Source of the DNA: an uncultured Methanobrevibacter sp.
GTDB taxonomy: Archaea; Methanobacteriota; Methanobacteria; Methanobacteriales; Methanobacteriaceae
NCBI GenBank assembly: GCA_946541845.1
Contig: CAMNJW010000002.1
Location: forward strand, 1-64,000
Direction: 5' to 3'
DNA: 64,000 nt
Shown here: positions 11,162 to 19,487 of the stretch, piece after piece
Layout of the letters: each line of letters opens with the position of its first letter
Numbering within the stretch: the first letter of the stretch is position 1
Notes under the pieces: model-generated
Database searches by the model: none
What the model saw: the letters and a program-made list of their open reading frames with translations, nothing else
What the model was told of the DNA's origin: nothing
Program-made: the position numbers and the translations under genes

Positions 11162-11465
11162 GTTACCAATCTTTAAAAATTTTTATGATTAATCTTTGTT
11201 GTTTTCTGTTATTAAATATGTTTTGATTTTAATTTTTAGGCATGACTAAATTTTTGTATTTTGAGGGGAGTTAGACTTATTGTCCGTAGGCGATGGGGCT
11301 TGAATACAATTAATATATTGTTTTAAAATTTGTCAATAATATTTTACAAAGAAATAAGATTGTTTGAAAATGTCCAGTAAAACTGAAAAATATATAAACT
11401 ATTTTAAGTAAATTATTAATTACAGTATAATGACTTCAATGTTATTATATTTAGAAGGTGGAAAA
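11162..11465. other. Intergenic region between divergent lhr and SDR genes
   Basis: 304 bases with no credible ORF. It contains the 16-bp palindrome at 11235-11250, a short stretch at about 11262-11312 that is clearly richer in G and C than its surroundings, and a TATA box (AAAAATATATAA, about 11386-11397) that fits the downstream dehydrogenase gene. The G-rich stretch does not fold as a tRNA by eye. Confidence 0.6.
11235..11250. promoter_or_regulatory. 16-bp palindrome, copy 1 (operator-like)
   Basis: TTTAGGCATGACTAAA, palindromic in seven of eight base pairs. It matches the sites at 24298-24313 and 60595-60610. On the minus strand it continues into CTAAAAATTAAAAT, identical to the flank of the 60595 copy. 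It lies about 75 bases before the lhr start. By form it resembles operators of DtxR/MntR-type metal regulators; that assignment is inference. Confidence 0.5.
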
Positions 11466-12236
11466 ATGAATGATTTATTTAATTTATCTGGACAAGTAGC
11501 TGTAGTAAGCGGTGCATCCTCCGGTATTGGTGTAGACATGGCAAAGGCATATGCAAGATATGGTGCTGACATTGTAATTACCGGAAGAAGGAAAGAAAGA
11601 TTAGACCAAGTTGCAGAAGAAATCAAAGAAATTGGTGTAGACTGCATTGGTGTAGTTTGTGATGTAACCGATACTGAAAGTGTAGAAAACTGCGTAAAAG
11701 AAATCATGGACCACTTTGGAAGAATTGACATTCTCCACAACAATGCAGGTTACGGTGCAACAAAAGAAGCTGAATTATTAACTGACGAAGAATGGAACAT
11801 GACTGTGGATGTAGACCTTACAGGTACATTCAAAATGTCTAGAGCAGTTGCACGTGAAGCAATGATTCCACAAAAATACGGAAGAATCATTAACACTGCA
11901 TCAATGTTTGGTTTAGTAGGAACCATGGTAACACCAACATCTCCATATGCAGCAGCAAAAGGTGGAGTAGTAAACCTCACAAGACAATTAGCAGCAGAAT
12001 GGGCAAAATACAACATTACTGTAAATGCAATCTGTCCGGGTACATTCCCAACAGAACTTACTCGTTCCACAATTGACAACGATGAATACAAAGCATACAC
12101 AAAAACTGTAGTGCCTGTAGGAAGATCTGGTGTCGATGGAGAATTAGATTCCACTGTAGTATATCTCGCATCCCCTAAATCCAGTTACGTAACTGGACAA
12201 GCAATCGCTGTAGATGGTGGATATACCTGTATCTAA
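11466..12236 (+). CDS. Short-chain dehydrogenase/reductase
   Basis: 256-residue classical SDR, an NAD(P)-dependent oxidoreductase. It shows the cofactor motif GASSGIG at about 14-20, NNAG near 90, and the catalytic Ser of TASMFG followed by Tyr and Lys in PYAAAKGG. The C-terminal SYVTGQAIAVDGGY stretch is typical of 3-oxoacyl-ACP reductase and gluconate dehydrogenase-like members, but the substrate cannot be told. I place the start at 11466, after AGAAGGTGG; the frame opens earlier at 11430 without support. A TATA box lies about 75 bases upstream and a strong hairpin terminator follows the stop. Confidence 0.9.
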   Translation: MNDLFNLSGQVAVVSGASSGIGVDMAKAYARYGADIVITGRRKERLDQVAEEIKEIGVDCIGVVCDVTDTESVENCVKEIMDHFGRIDILHNNAGYGATKEAELLTDEEWNMTVDVDLTGTFKMSRAVAREAMIPQKYGRIINTASMFGLVGTMVTPTSPYAAAKGGVVNLTRQLAAEWAKYNITVNAICPGTFPTELTRSTIDNDEYKAYTKTVVPVGRSGVDGELDSTVVYLASPKSSYVTGQAIAVDGGYTCI

Positions 12237-12280
12237 ATTGAAAATTAATTTTTTCAATTTTATTTTTCTTTTTTTTTTAA
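12235..12280 (+). terminator. Hairpin plus T-run after the SDR gene
   Basis: A perfect 10-bp stem (12235-12244 with 12251-12260, 6-base loop) overlaps the SDR stop codon and is followed by a long T-rich run to about 12280. Confidence 0.65.
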
Positions 12281-12344
12281 GACAATTTTACATGTCATTC
12301 AATTCATTTCATAAATCTGTTTTTGCCGATTAAAAATTCAAATG

Positions 12345-12354
12345 TTTATATATT
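12345..12354 (+). promoter_or_regulatory. TATA box of the HEAT-repeat gene (leaderless)
   Basis: TTTATATATT is centred about 27 bases before the ATG at 12376. With the usual archaeal spacing from TATA to transcription start, the mRNA would begin at or next to the start codon. There is no Shine-Dalgarno match in between. Confidence 0.55.
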
Positions 12355-12375
12355 CCTAAAATCTAATTTAATATC

Positions 12376-13224
12376 ATGTCAAATTTAAGTTTTGAAGAAG
12401 CTATTAACAATCTATCAGATGATGATGTTAAAGTTAGAAAAGAAGCAATAGAGTCATTAGTAGGAGTTACTGATGAGGAAGCTATTGAACCATTAATTAA
12501 AGCCACCACTGATGATAATGCTCAAGTTAGATTCAAGGCAGCTGAAATTTTAGGAAGCATGGGTGATGTAGCTGTTGATAAATTAACTGAGGAATTCAAA
12601 AATGCTGAAGGTAAAGATAAAAGATTTTTAGCTTTCGCCCTTAAAGAAACTGAAGATAAAAAAGTCATCCCTTACTTTGTTGATGCAGTTGAAGATGAGG
12701 ATTTTGGAGTCAGAAAAGTTGCAGTGCGTGCATTGGGCGAGCTCCAGGCTGAAGATGAATTGGATACCATTGCAAAATGTCTTGAAGATGAGGATTGGGG
12801 TGTAAGACTTGCCGCTATTCAAGCATTAGGTGATTTAGCAACAGATGATTCAATCAAATTAATCAAGGATGCCAGAAAGTCTGAGGAAGATAAGGACTTT
12901 AAGAAATCATGTAACAAAGCTATTAAAAAAGCTCAAAAAAGACAAAAGGCAAAAGAATCTGGAGGAACTGTCGTCAAATTAATTCCAATGAGTACAATTA
13001 AAGAAATGGAAAAAACTAATGTTCAAAAAGCAATCAAAGAGTATGAACGTTATGTTGAATCAAGACAGGCTAAAGATGCTCCATATAAAAGATTATGCGT
13101 TTTATACAGAAAAGCTAATGACTATGACAATGAGGTTAGGGTCATAGAAACAGCTATTGAAGTATTCGCTGACAATGATAAAAAATTGCCTTACTTTGAA
13201 AAAAGGTTGGCTAAATTGAAATAG
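12376..13224 (+). CDS. HEAT-repeat protein
   Basis: 282 residues. Residues about 5-190 form five or six HEAT/PBS-lyase-type helical repeats, each with the conserved pattern of a paired helix and a VR..A...L motif (for example DVKVRKEAIESL, NAQVRFKAAEIL, DFGVRKVAVRAL and DWGVRLAAIQAL). Residues about 200-282 form a further helical, TPR-like segment. Such repeats are protein-binding scaffolds; no enzyme motif is present. Transcription is probably leaderless. The gene is convergent with the nitrilase-family gene, whose stop begins at the next base. Confidence 0.85.
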   Translation: MSNLSFEEAINNLSDDDVKVRKEAIESLVGVTDEEAIEPLIKATTDDNAQVRFKAAEILGSMGDVAVDKLTEEFKNAEGKDKRFLAFALKETEDKKVIPYFVDAVEDEDFGVRKVAVRALGELQAEDELDTIAKCLEDEDWGVRLAAIQALGDLATDDSIKLIKDARKSEEDKDFKKSCNKAIKKAQKRQKAKESGGTVVKLIPMSTIKEMEKTNVQKAIKEYERYVESRQAKDAPYKRLCVLYRKANDYDNEVRVIETAIEVFADNDKKLPYFEKRLAKLK

Positions 13225-14052
13225 TTATTTTTCAATGACTTCGTAGAGATCTTCTCTTTTATTCTTTAGAAGTGGAAGTTCTTCTCTTATTTTTTTTATT
13301 TCACTCAAATCTATTTCTGAAATTATCAAATTCTCTTTTTCATCGGCTTCAGATATTATTTCGCCCCATGGATTTGTAATTATTGAATGGCCGAAACTGT
13401 GATAGCTTGCATCTTCATTAAGGGCGGGTGCAACACCCACGCAGTAAACCTGATTGTCTAATGCTCGTGAGCGGAATAAAAGTTCCCAATGGGCAGGTCC
13501 GGTGGTCATGTTGAATGCTCCTGGATAAAACAGAATCAATGCACCATTTTCAACCATGATTCTTGCAAGTTCGGGAAAGCGAACATCATAGCATATTCCA
13601 ATTCCGATTTTTCCAAATTCAGTATTTGCAATTGTAAAATCATTTCCTGCGGTTAAAACATCAGACTCTTTAAATGTTATCTTTCCCTTAACATCAATGT
13701 CAAAAAGATGCATTTTCCTGTGTTTTGCAATTATTTCACCATTTCTGTCAAAAAGGTAGCTTGTATTGTATAATTTGTCTCCCTCTTTTTCGGGAATGGA
13801 TCCTGCGAGAATATAAACGTTGTTTTCATTAGCTAGGGAAGATATTTTGCTTAATGTGGGACTGTCCTTTTCTTCTTCACCATATTCAATGAATTTGTCG
13901 TTGGAATAGGGGCAGTTAAACATTTCTGGAAGAACTATAAAATCAACATTTTCAGATGCACTTTCTTCAATCATAAAACTAGCTGTGTTGATGTTTTCTT
14001 CTTTATCATCAACCACATTCATTTGACAAAGAGCAATTTTAATTTTAGTCAT
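13225..14052 (-). CDS. Carbon-nitrogen hydrolase (nitrilase superfamily amidase)
   Basis: 275-residue nitrilase-superfamily enzyme that cleaves a carbon-nitrogen amide bond. The Glu-Lys-Cys triad is visible: Glu in VLPEMF (about residue 43), Lys in HRKMHLFD (about 110) and Cys in GIGICYDVRFPE (about 145). The LFRSRALDNQ stretch is typical of the omega-amidase/Nit2-like branch, so a 2-oxoglutaramate-like amide repair role is possible. I chose the ATG at 14052 over an in-frame GTG at 14061. The hairpin terminator of the next upstream gene separates the two, so it is probably transcribed alone. Confidence 0.87.
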   Translation of the reverse strand: MTKIKIALCQMNVVDDKEENINTASFMIEESASENVDFIVLPEMFNCPYSNDKFIEYGEEEKDSPTLSKISSLANENNVYILAGSIPEKEGDKLYNTSYLFDRNGEIIAKHRKMHLFDIDVKGKITFKESDVLTAGNDFTIANTEFGKIGIGICYDVRFPELARIMVENGALILFYPGAFNMTTGPAHWELLFRSRALDNQVYCVGVAPALNEDASYHSFGHSIITNPWGEIISEADEKENLIISEIDLSEIKKIREELPLLKNKREDLYEVIEK

Positions 14053-14063
14053 TTTAAACACTT

Positions 14064-14098
14064 AAAAAATAGAAAAAAAGTATGATTAAATCATACTT
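14064..14098 (-). terminator. Hairpin plus T-run after the zinc-ribbon membrane protein gene
   Basis: A perfect 9-bp stem (14090-14098 with 14078-14086, 3-base loop) overlaps the stop codon of the gene at 14097-14801. On the minus strand it is followed by TTTTTTTCTATTTTTT. Confidence 0.65.
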
Positions 14099-14801
14099 AA
14101 GCAATATCTGCTGTATTTACTACAGAATTGATTTCATCTGAAGTAACAGAATTAATGGAATCTCCATTAACTTTGAATACGTATAATTCTCCATCACTAA
14201 ACATTGAAACAAATCTGGTGTAGTCTCCATCAGCATTTTCTAAAATGATGTTTGATGAGTTTCTACCGTCTAATGTAGTTGTTTCAACAAGTTCCACAAA
14301 GGAACCGGTTTCTTGTGCATAACTAATTCTTTCTTGAGTTACTTCTTTTAGGGATGTAGAATCACTACTGATATTATAATATTCAATAGTCGTATTTTCG
14401 CTGTTTTTGAAAAATTCCGCTCCAGGGTGGCTTTCATCGGTTTCGTTTATTTTTTCCCATGACTTAGGATATTTGAATGAAAAGTCACCTGCACTGTATT
14501 CAGCTAAATCATTAGTTTGAACAGTTGTGGATTTATTATTTGATCCAGTGAGAACAATTCCCCCAATCACAATCAAAGTTATAAGCAAGATTGCTCCAAT
14601 GAGGAGTTTTTTCTCTTTTAAAATACTCATTGTACTTTCTTCATTGGAAGGTTTTTTCTCTTTTTTTTCTTTTTGCTCTTTTTGGAAGATATCCTCTCTT
14701 TTTTGAGGAGCAACTTTTGGTTTAGGGAATTTGTATCCGCAATTTCCACAAACAGGAGCACCATCATAACTAGGATTTCCACATTCAGGACATTTTTTCA
14801 C
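14097..14801 (-). CDS. Zinc-ribbon, single-span membrane protein with external domain
   Basis: 234 residues. The N-terminus is a zinc ribbon with CPECG at 4-8 and CGNCG at 18-22. A Lys/Glu-rich charged linker follows (about 28-58), then one transmembrane helix (about 66-86). The external domain of about 140 residues begins with FSFKYPKSW and resembles PsbP-like or lipoprotein-type folds seen in many archaeal surface proteins. Function is unknown. The layout, with a cytoplasmic zinc ribbon joined to an external sensor-like domain, is common in Methanobrevibacter. Confidence 0.8.
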   Translation of the reverse strand: MKKCPECGNPSYDGAPVCGNCGYKFPKPKVAPQKREDIFQKEQKEKKEKKPSNEESTMSILKEKKLLIGAILLITLIVIGGIVLTGSNNKSTTVQTNDLAEYSAGDFSFKYPKSWEKINETDESHPGAEFFKNSENTTIEYYNISSDSTSLKEVTQERISYAQETGSFVELVETTTLDGRNSSNIILENADGDYTRFVSMFSDGELYVFKVNGDSINSVTSDEINSVVNTADIA

Positions 14802-14892
14802 ACTTTAACCTCCATTGAAATTTACATTTATTATTTATAATATTTATAATAATGTTTTTATGATTTAAAAATATATTAATATTTGTGATATA

Positions 14893-15372
14893 ATGGCTGA
14901 TGATGAGATTATTAAATGTGATGATATAAATTATGCAATCTATAAGATTGGCGAATGGGAAAACGATTACGAAATTAACCAAATCGGGTTATCCAGGGAA
15001 ATTCCAGTAACCGATTTAACAGTGTTTCACATGAAATTTTCAATGGATGAAATCAGGAACACTAAATTTGACATGGATGATAAGCAGGTAAATGGATTTG
15101 TAGCTATTGCAGAGCAATTAAATCCTAAAATTCAGGAAATGGATCTAGATGAAGTCATAGAACTTGAAGAAAAAGAGTATCAAAATATCATAAAAGAACT
15201 TGATGCATTGGAATTATTGGATGAAAAGGAATCAGTTCCACTCAACACTGAAGATTATCTTATATATAAATTAGAAAAAGAGCATCATGTAACCAAATCC
15301 ATTCCGGCTAATGAATTCACAAGACAGTTTTATATTAGTGAACTAAAAAGGATTAAAGAAGCATTAGATTAA
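14893..15372 (+). CDS. Hypothetical acidic protein
   Basis: 159-residue soluble protein, strongly acidic and predicted largely helical in its middle part. I recognise no family. A repeated theme is visible: YAIYKIGEWE with a following IPVTDLTVF block in the N-terminal half, and YLIYKLEKEH with SIPANEFTRQF in the C-terminal half, suggesting an internal duplication. A TATA-like stretch at about 14866-14880 and GTGAT precede the start. Its stop overlaps the nucS stop by three bases in convergent orientation. Confidence 0.65.
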   Translation: MADDEIIKCDDINYAIYKIGEWENDYEINQIGLSREIPVTDLTVFHMKFSMDEIRNTKFDMDDKQVNGFVAIAEQLNPKIQEMDLDEVIELEEKEYQNIIKELDALELLDEKESVPLNTEDYLIYKLEKEHHVTKSIPANEFTRQFYISELKRIKEALD

Positions 15373-16151
15373 AATGCATCTAATGTTACTTTCTTATCTC
15401 TTTTTAACTCGCGAGGGGGTTCAACTGATACAAACTCAATGCCTTCCTCTTCGATTAGTTCTTGTGCATCATCCATAATTGATGGTGCAACAAGCAAACC
15501 TCTTATTTTTTTCTTTTGAGCTTTACATTCCTTTAAATAATCATTTTCAGTATTTTCAAGATCCTGCAAGTATCTTCTAAGTTGTTTGACTGCGCTGACA
15601 CCAGCCTTACGTGCCTTTAGCTCAAGAACCATTAAATTGTTGTCCTTGTCTTTTCCTAAAATGTCAATAAATCCATGTTCTACGCTGTATTCTCGTGTGG
15701 TTGGTGTAAAACCTTCTTCAATCATGTGAGGCTTTTCCATAATCATGTCGCTCATGTCTTTTTCATAGCCTGCTTGCTCAAGCTCTTCGAAGTCTTCGAT
15801 ATTTGCGTAATTTATGAATTGGATTTGTCTGATTTCCACGGTTAAAAGCTCTTTAGGTGTTCTTCTGTGACTTTCTAAAAACAGGTTCTCATTTTTGATA
15901 TAGCTTCTTGTTCTTGATTTTGGAGGCTGCCAGTTGACCGGTTCCACCTTCTTTTCCTGATGAATTAGAAAAGCGCCGTCAGGCTTAATCATTATAATAC
16001 GTTCTCCCCAATTAAGCTCGCTTAATGCTCTTCCTTCATAATTAACTTTACAACAGGCAAAAATGAGTATGGTTGCTCTTTTACGTAGCGCTTCTTGAAC
16101 TAAATCATATGCATCTTCGCAACTAGGTTTTTCTAAAATTTTATATTTCAT
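15369..16151 (-). CDS. nucS: Endonuclease NucS/EndoMS
   Basis: 260-residue mismatch- and branch-specific DNA endonuclease. NucS/EndoMS cuts mismatched duplexes and provides non-canonical mismatch repair in archaea that lack MutS/MutL. The N-terminal half is the DNA-binding dimerisation domain. The C-terminal RecB-like nuclease domain shows the Asp of HGFIDILG, the ExK pair in LELKARK and a KQLRRYLQ motif. The short KVTLDAF tail may be a PCNA-contacting peptide. Start taken at the ATG at 16151. It is divergent from the MetX-like gene. Confidence 0.93.
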   Translation of the reverse strand: MKYKILEKPSCEDAYDLVQEALRKRATILIFACCKVNYEGRALSELNWGERIIMIKPDGAFLIHQEKKVEPVNWQPPKSRTRSYIKNENLFLESHRRTPKELLTVEIRQIQFINYANIEDFEELEQAGYEKDMSDMIMEKPHMIEEGFTPTTREYSVEHGFIDILGKDKDNNLMVLELKARKAGVSAVKQLRRYLQDLENTENDYLKECKAQKKKIRGLLVAPSIMDDAQELIEEEGIEFVSVEPPRELKRDKKVTLDAF

Positions 16152-16273
16152 CACAATAACATTGTTTAGTTTAATTTAAATAATTTGTTTTTTAAAAATA
16201 GATTTGTAGCATTGTTGGAGGAATTACTATTTACGATGATGAATATTTTGAAGACAAGAATGAATATTACACA

Positions 16274-17224
16274 ATGGATTCTTTTGAATTTGAAAATGGT
16301 GCGGTATTGAATGATGTTTCTGTTGAATATATGACGTTTGGAACCCCTATTTATGATGAAGATGGTGTTATAAGCAATGCTGTCATTTACTGCCACGGGT
16401 CATTGGGCAAATATTCATCCATGAAAAAAATAGCTCCCTTAGTGGGTAATGGCGATGCTTTTGACGAAAGCAAATATTTCTTCATCTCACTTACAGCATT
16501 GGGCTCTCCAGGGTCTTGTTCTCCTTCAACAACCGATTTGAAAAATAAGTTTCCAAAATATTCAATTAAGGATGTTGTGAACTTTCAAAAGCAGTTTTTG
16601 TCTGAAAAGTTCAACATCAATCATGTTTTAGGAATGATTGGAAACTCAATGGGAGGTTTTGTTTGCTTAACTTCCGCAATTGAGTATCCGGATTATGCGG
16701 AATTTATAATCACTGGTGTAAGCAGCTATAAAGTCGCAGGGCATGACTTCATTCTTTCAAAGTTTGTAAATGAAATCATAGAGTCCGATCCCGATTATAA
16801 CAAGGGTGAATTGACTTATTCATTGATAAGAACATTAAGAATTGCCAGCTTGGCGGAATTTAACTTTGGACTTTCTAAAGAGGCATTAAGGGACATGTCC
16901 AATATTGAATTAAGCTCTGAATTTGAAAATTTTGGAAATGAATGCATTGAAACTGATATTTATGACTTGAAATATTGCAATGAGTCATGTATGGAATTCG
17001 ATGTTGAAGATGATTTGGACAAAATCAAATCCCGAGTACTGATTGTTTCATGCAAGCAGGACCCTCATTTTCCACCGGAACTTGATGCAATTCCAATGTC
17101 TGAAATGATTACGGATTCGCAATTGATAATTATGGATTCGAAATTGGGTCATTTGTGCTTTAATGAGCTTGAAACAATTTCTTCAGAATTGAAAGAGTTT
17201 ATGGGGGAGTTCAATGAATGTTAA
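16274..17224 (+). CDS. MetX-like alpha/beta hydrolase (catalytic paralogue)
   Basis: 316 residues from the ATG, related to homoserine O-acetyltransferase-type alpha/beta hydrolases. The catalytic triad is intact: Ser125 in the GNSMGG nucleophile elbow, Asp263 in CKQDPHF and His293 in LGHLCF. Substrate unknown. The true start may lie 45 bases earlier at an ATT codon (16229) behind a GGAGGA site at 16217-16222; the frame is open back to 16202 and the extra residues look coding. It overlaps the next small ORF by 11 bases and is followed by a paralogue without the triad. Confidence 0.8.
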   Translation: MDSFEFENGAVLNDVSVEYMTFGTPIYDEDGVISNAVIYCHGSLGKYSSMKKIAPLVGNGDAFDESKYFFISLTALGSPGSCSPSTTDLKNKFPKYSIKDVVNFQKQFLSEKFNINHVLGMIGNSMGGFVCLTSAIEYPDYAEFIITGVSSYKVAGHDFILSKFVNEIIESDPDYNKGELTYSLIRTLRIASLAEFNFGLSKEALRDMSNIELSSEFENFGNECIETDIYDLKYCNESCMEFDVEDDLDKIKSRVLIVSCKQDPHFPPELDAIPMSEMITDSQLIIMDSKLGHLCFNELETISSELKEFMGEFNEC

Positions 17225-17489
17225 AATTTCTGATTATGGACAGGATGGTGAAAAATATTTCATTGATTATGAGGTTTCAGGTTTAACTGAAGAGCAATTG
17301 AAGTATCTCCATCATGAATTGGAGGAAAAAACGTCAATCGATGAAAGCATTTTGACATTGACCATGTACTTTTCACATAAGCTATATCCATTCCAGAGTG
17401 ATGTTGCAAAAATGAGATTGGAAGATTTCATCTCTCGTGAAGAAATTGAGATGAATGTATTTTTGTCAAGTTTTTTAGAGGATATGTGA
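17214..17489 (+). CDS. Small hypothetical protein between the MetX-like paralogues
   Basis: 91 residues, acidic, soluble, with no family recognised. Its ATG lies inside the last codons of the preceding hydrolase gene (11-base overlap), with GGGGGAG about ten bases upstream, so translation is coupled. It lies between the active and inactive hydrolase paralogues and may act with them. Confidence 0.65.
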   Translation: MNVKISDYGQDGEKYFIDYEVSGLTEEQLKYLHHELEEKTSIDESILTLTMYFSHKLYPFQSDVAKMRLEDFISREEIEMNVFLSSFLEDM

Positions 17490-17537
17490 CAATTTTGTTA
17501 ATAATTTTATATAGTTAATCGGAGTTATTAAAAAGTA

Positions 17538-18536
17538 ATGGGTTGTGGTACTATTAATCATAATTTTAATATTAAAGAGGGTTACGGTGTATTGGATTCA
17601 TTCGAATTTGAATCGGGCAAGGTTTTGGAAAATTTAAAGGTGCAATATCAAGTTAGTGGAATTCCAAAATATGATGATGAAGGCAATATCACTAATGCGA
17701 TTATTTATTGTCCGACCCTCCTTGCGGCTAATGCTATCATGCCTACTTTACATGATAATCTTAGGGGATTTGATTTTGATAAAAATGAGTACTTTTTTAT
17801 AAGAATTGTTTCATTGGGAGTTCCGGAATCTTTTGCTCCATCAACTTCCGGTTTAAAATATAATTTTCCAAGGTACACCTTTAAAGACAGAGTCAATTTT
17901 GAAAGACAGTTTTTAGCTGAGAATTTCAAGATTAAAAAGATATTCGGTTTAGTCGGTGAAGGTGTTGGAGGATGTAAAATTTTAACATGGGCATCTGAAT
18001 ATCCTGATGATATGGATTTTATAATCCTTGTGAATACTCCTTTTAAAACATGCGATTACCGTTATATATTTTGCCGATGTAGTGATGGCATTATAGAGTC
18101 TTCAGAGGATTATTATTCAGATATGTATAGTGTCTCTTTATCAAGAACAGTAGTTGCTATCAACAAACTTCTTTTTGCAGGGTATTTCTCAAAAAATGTT
18201 ATGGAAAGTCTGTCAAATGATGAACTTGATGTTTTGATGGAGGGTTATATCGATGATGGTTTATTTATGGATATATATGATTTCAAATTCCGTAATGATT
18301 GCATTGCAGAATACGATCTTGAAAATCAGTTATGCAATATCAAAGCAAAAACATTGGTATTAGGCATTTCAGGATACCTGTTCTTTAGTCCTGAAGTTGA
18401 TGCACTTCCATTAGATGATTTGATTAAAGATTCTGAAGTTCATGTTCTTGATTCCAAGACTAGAAATTATTACGAAAAAGAAGATTTTTCACAGCTTGCG
18501 GATAAGATATTTCCATTTCTAGATCAATTCAGATAA
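17538..18536 (+). CDS. MetX-like alpha/beta hydrolase paralogue lacking the catalytic triad
   Basis: 332 residues, clearly homologous over the full length to the gene at 16274-17224; shared blocks include LDSFEFE, NYFP-like motifs and EVDALP/ELDAIP. All three catalytic residues are replaced: the nucleophile elbow reads GEGVGG with Gly142 in place of Ser, Tyr280 stands where the Asp should be, and Asn310 where the His should be. It is a full-length, undamaged frame, so a non-enzymatic role (binding partner or regulator of the active paralogue) is more likely than decay. It lies 48 bases after the small ORF. Confidence 0.8.
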   Translation: MGCGTINHNFNIKEGYGVLDSFEFESGKVLENLKVQYQVSGIPKYDDEGNITNAIIYCPTLLAANAIMPTLHDNLRGFDFDKNEYFFIRIVSLGVPESFAPSTSGLKYNFPRYTFKDRVNFERQFLAENFKIKKIFGLVGEGVGGCKILTWASEYPDDMDFIILVNTPFKTCDYRYIFCRCSDGIIESSEDYYSDMYSVSLSRTVVAINKLLFAGYFSKNVMESLSNDELDVLMEGYIDDGLFMDIYDFKFRNDCIAEYDLENQLCNIKAKTLVLGISGYLFFSPEVDALPLDDLIKDSEVHVLDSKTRNYYEKEDFSQLADKIFPFLDQFR

Positions 18537-18569
18537 TAAAAAAAGAGTTAAAGCTAGTTAAACTAGCTT
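18534..18569 (-). terminator. Hairpin terminator between convergent genes, after nadA
   Basis: A 9-bp stem AAGCTAGTT/AACTAGCTT (18551-18559 and 18561-18569) begins one base after the nadA stop. On the minus strand it is followed by CTCTTTTTTTATT. It may also stop transcription from the plus strand. Confidence 0.6.
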
Positions 18570-19487
18570 CTATTTTGAAACATTAAGCATATGTTCCACT
18601 GCTTTTCTGGATTTGTCTGCGACATCATCTGGCAGAACAACTTCCGGGGCTTCGTTTACAAGGCAATCTCTAATTTTTTCTAGTGTATGCAATTTCATTG
18701 TTTCACAAATTGCTCCTTCAAGTAAAGGATATAATTTTTTGCCAGGTACTTCTGAATTGATTCTTGTAATCATATCAATTTCAGTTCCGATTACAAATTC
18801 TTCCTTATCGCTTTCAGCAATGTATCTTAACATTCCTCCAGTGGACATTACTTTATCACATGCATTTTGAACTTTAATGTCACATTCAGGGTGGCATATT
18901 ATTTCAGCGTTTGGATGTTGTTCCCTTTTAAGTTCAACATCTTCAATGTGGAATAACCTGTGGACATAGCAGTGTCCGTCTTTAGGAACAGGAATTATTT
19001 CCTTGTCTATTTTTGCTGCAACATGGGTTCCTAAGTTTTTGTCAGGTCCGAATAATATTTTATCTTGAGGTAAACTTTCAGTAACTTTAACTGCATTTGC
19101 TGAAGTGCATAATGTATCTGCATGTTGTTTTGCCTCAGCAATACTGTTTACATAAAGAATCACTCCTGCATCAGGATGTTCTTCTTTTGCTTTTAATAAT
19201 TCTTCTTCAGGCAACATATGTGCCATAGGACATTCTGCTTCTAAGGTTGGAATGACAATTTTTTTATCTGGATTTAATATATATGCAGTTTCAGCCATGA
19301 AGTCCACGCCACAAAATATCACCAAATCCTTGTCGTCAATTTCAGAAGCTTTTATGCATAATTCCAATGAATCTCCTAAAAAATCAGCTATTTCTTGTAC
19401 CTCTTTCGGTTGGTAATTGTGTGCAAGAATTATTGCATTTTTTTCGTCTTTCAGTTTTAAAATTTCTTCTTGAAGAGAATTATTCAT
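18570..19487 (-). CDS. nadA: Quinolinate synthase NadA
   Basis: 305-residue quinolinate synthase. It condenses iminoaspartate with dihydroxyacetone phosphate to quinolinate, the precursor of NAD, using a [4Fe-4S] cluster. The HNYQ motif and three pseudo-repeat domains are visible, with cluster-ligand cysteines in TLCTSANA, HPECD and near GAICET. The start is ATG 19487, set by GGGTGA six bases upstream; an in-frame start at 19496 would bury that site. It overlaps the mscS 3' end by 8 bases. No NadB-like aspartate oxidase is in the window; nadC lies about 1.7 kb away on the other strand. Confidence 0.95.
   Translation of the reverse strand: MNNSLQEEILKLKDEKNAIILAHNYQPKEVQEIADFLGDSLELCIKASEIDDKDLVIFCGVDFMAETAYILNPDKKIVIPTLEAECPMAHMLPEEELLKAKEEHPDAGVILYVNSIAEAKQHADTLCTSANAVKVTESLPQDKILFGPDKNLGTHVAAKIDKEIIPVPKDGHCYVHRLFHIEDVELKREQHPNAEIICHPECDIKVQNACDKVMSTGGMLRYIAESDKEEFVIGTEIDMITRINSEVPGKKLYPLLEGAICETMKLHTLEKIRDCLVNEAPEVVLPDDVADKSRKAVEHMLNVSK

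Noticed and set aside
11262-11312. tRNA or rRNA fragment in the G-rich intergenic island
   Set aside because: No T-loop GTTCNA motif, no acceptor stem pairing and too short; kept only as a possible unassigned RNA.
17538-18536. Second MetX-like gene as a pseudogene
   Set aside because: The frame is intact over 332 codons and aligns without gaps around the lost triad positions; a pseudoenzyme explains it better.
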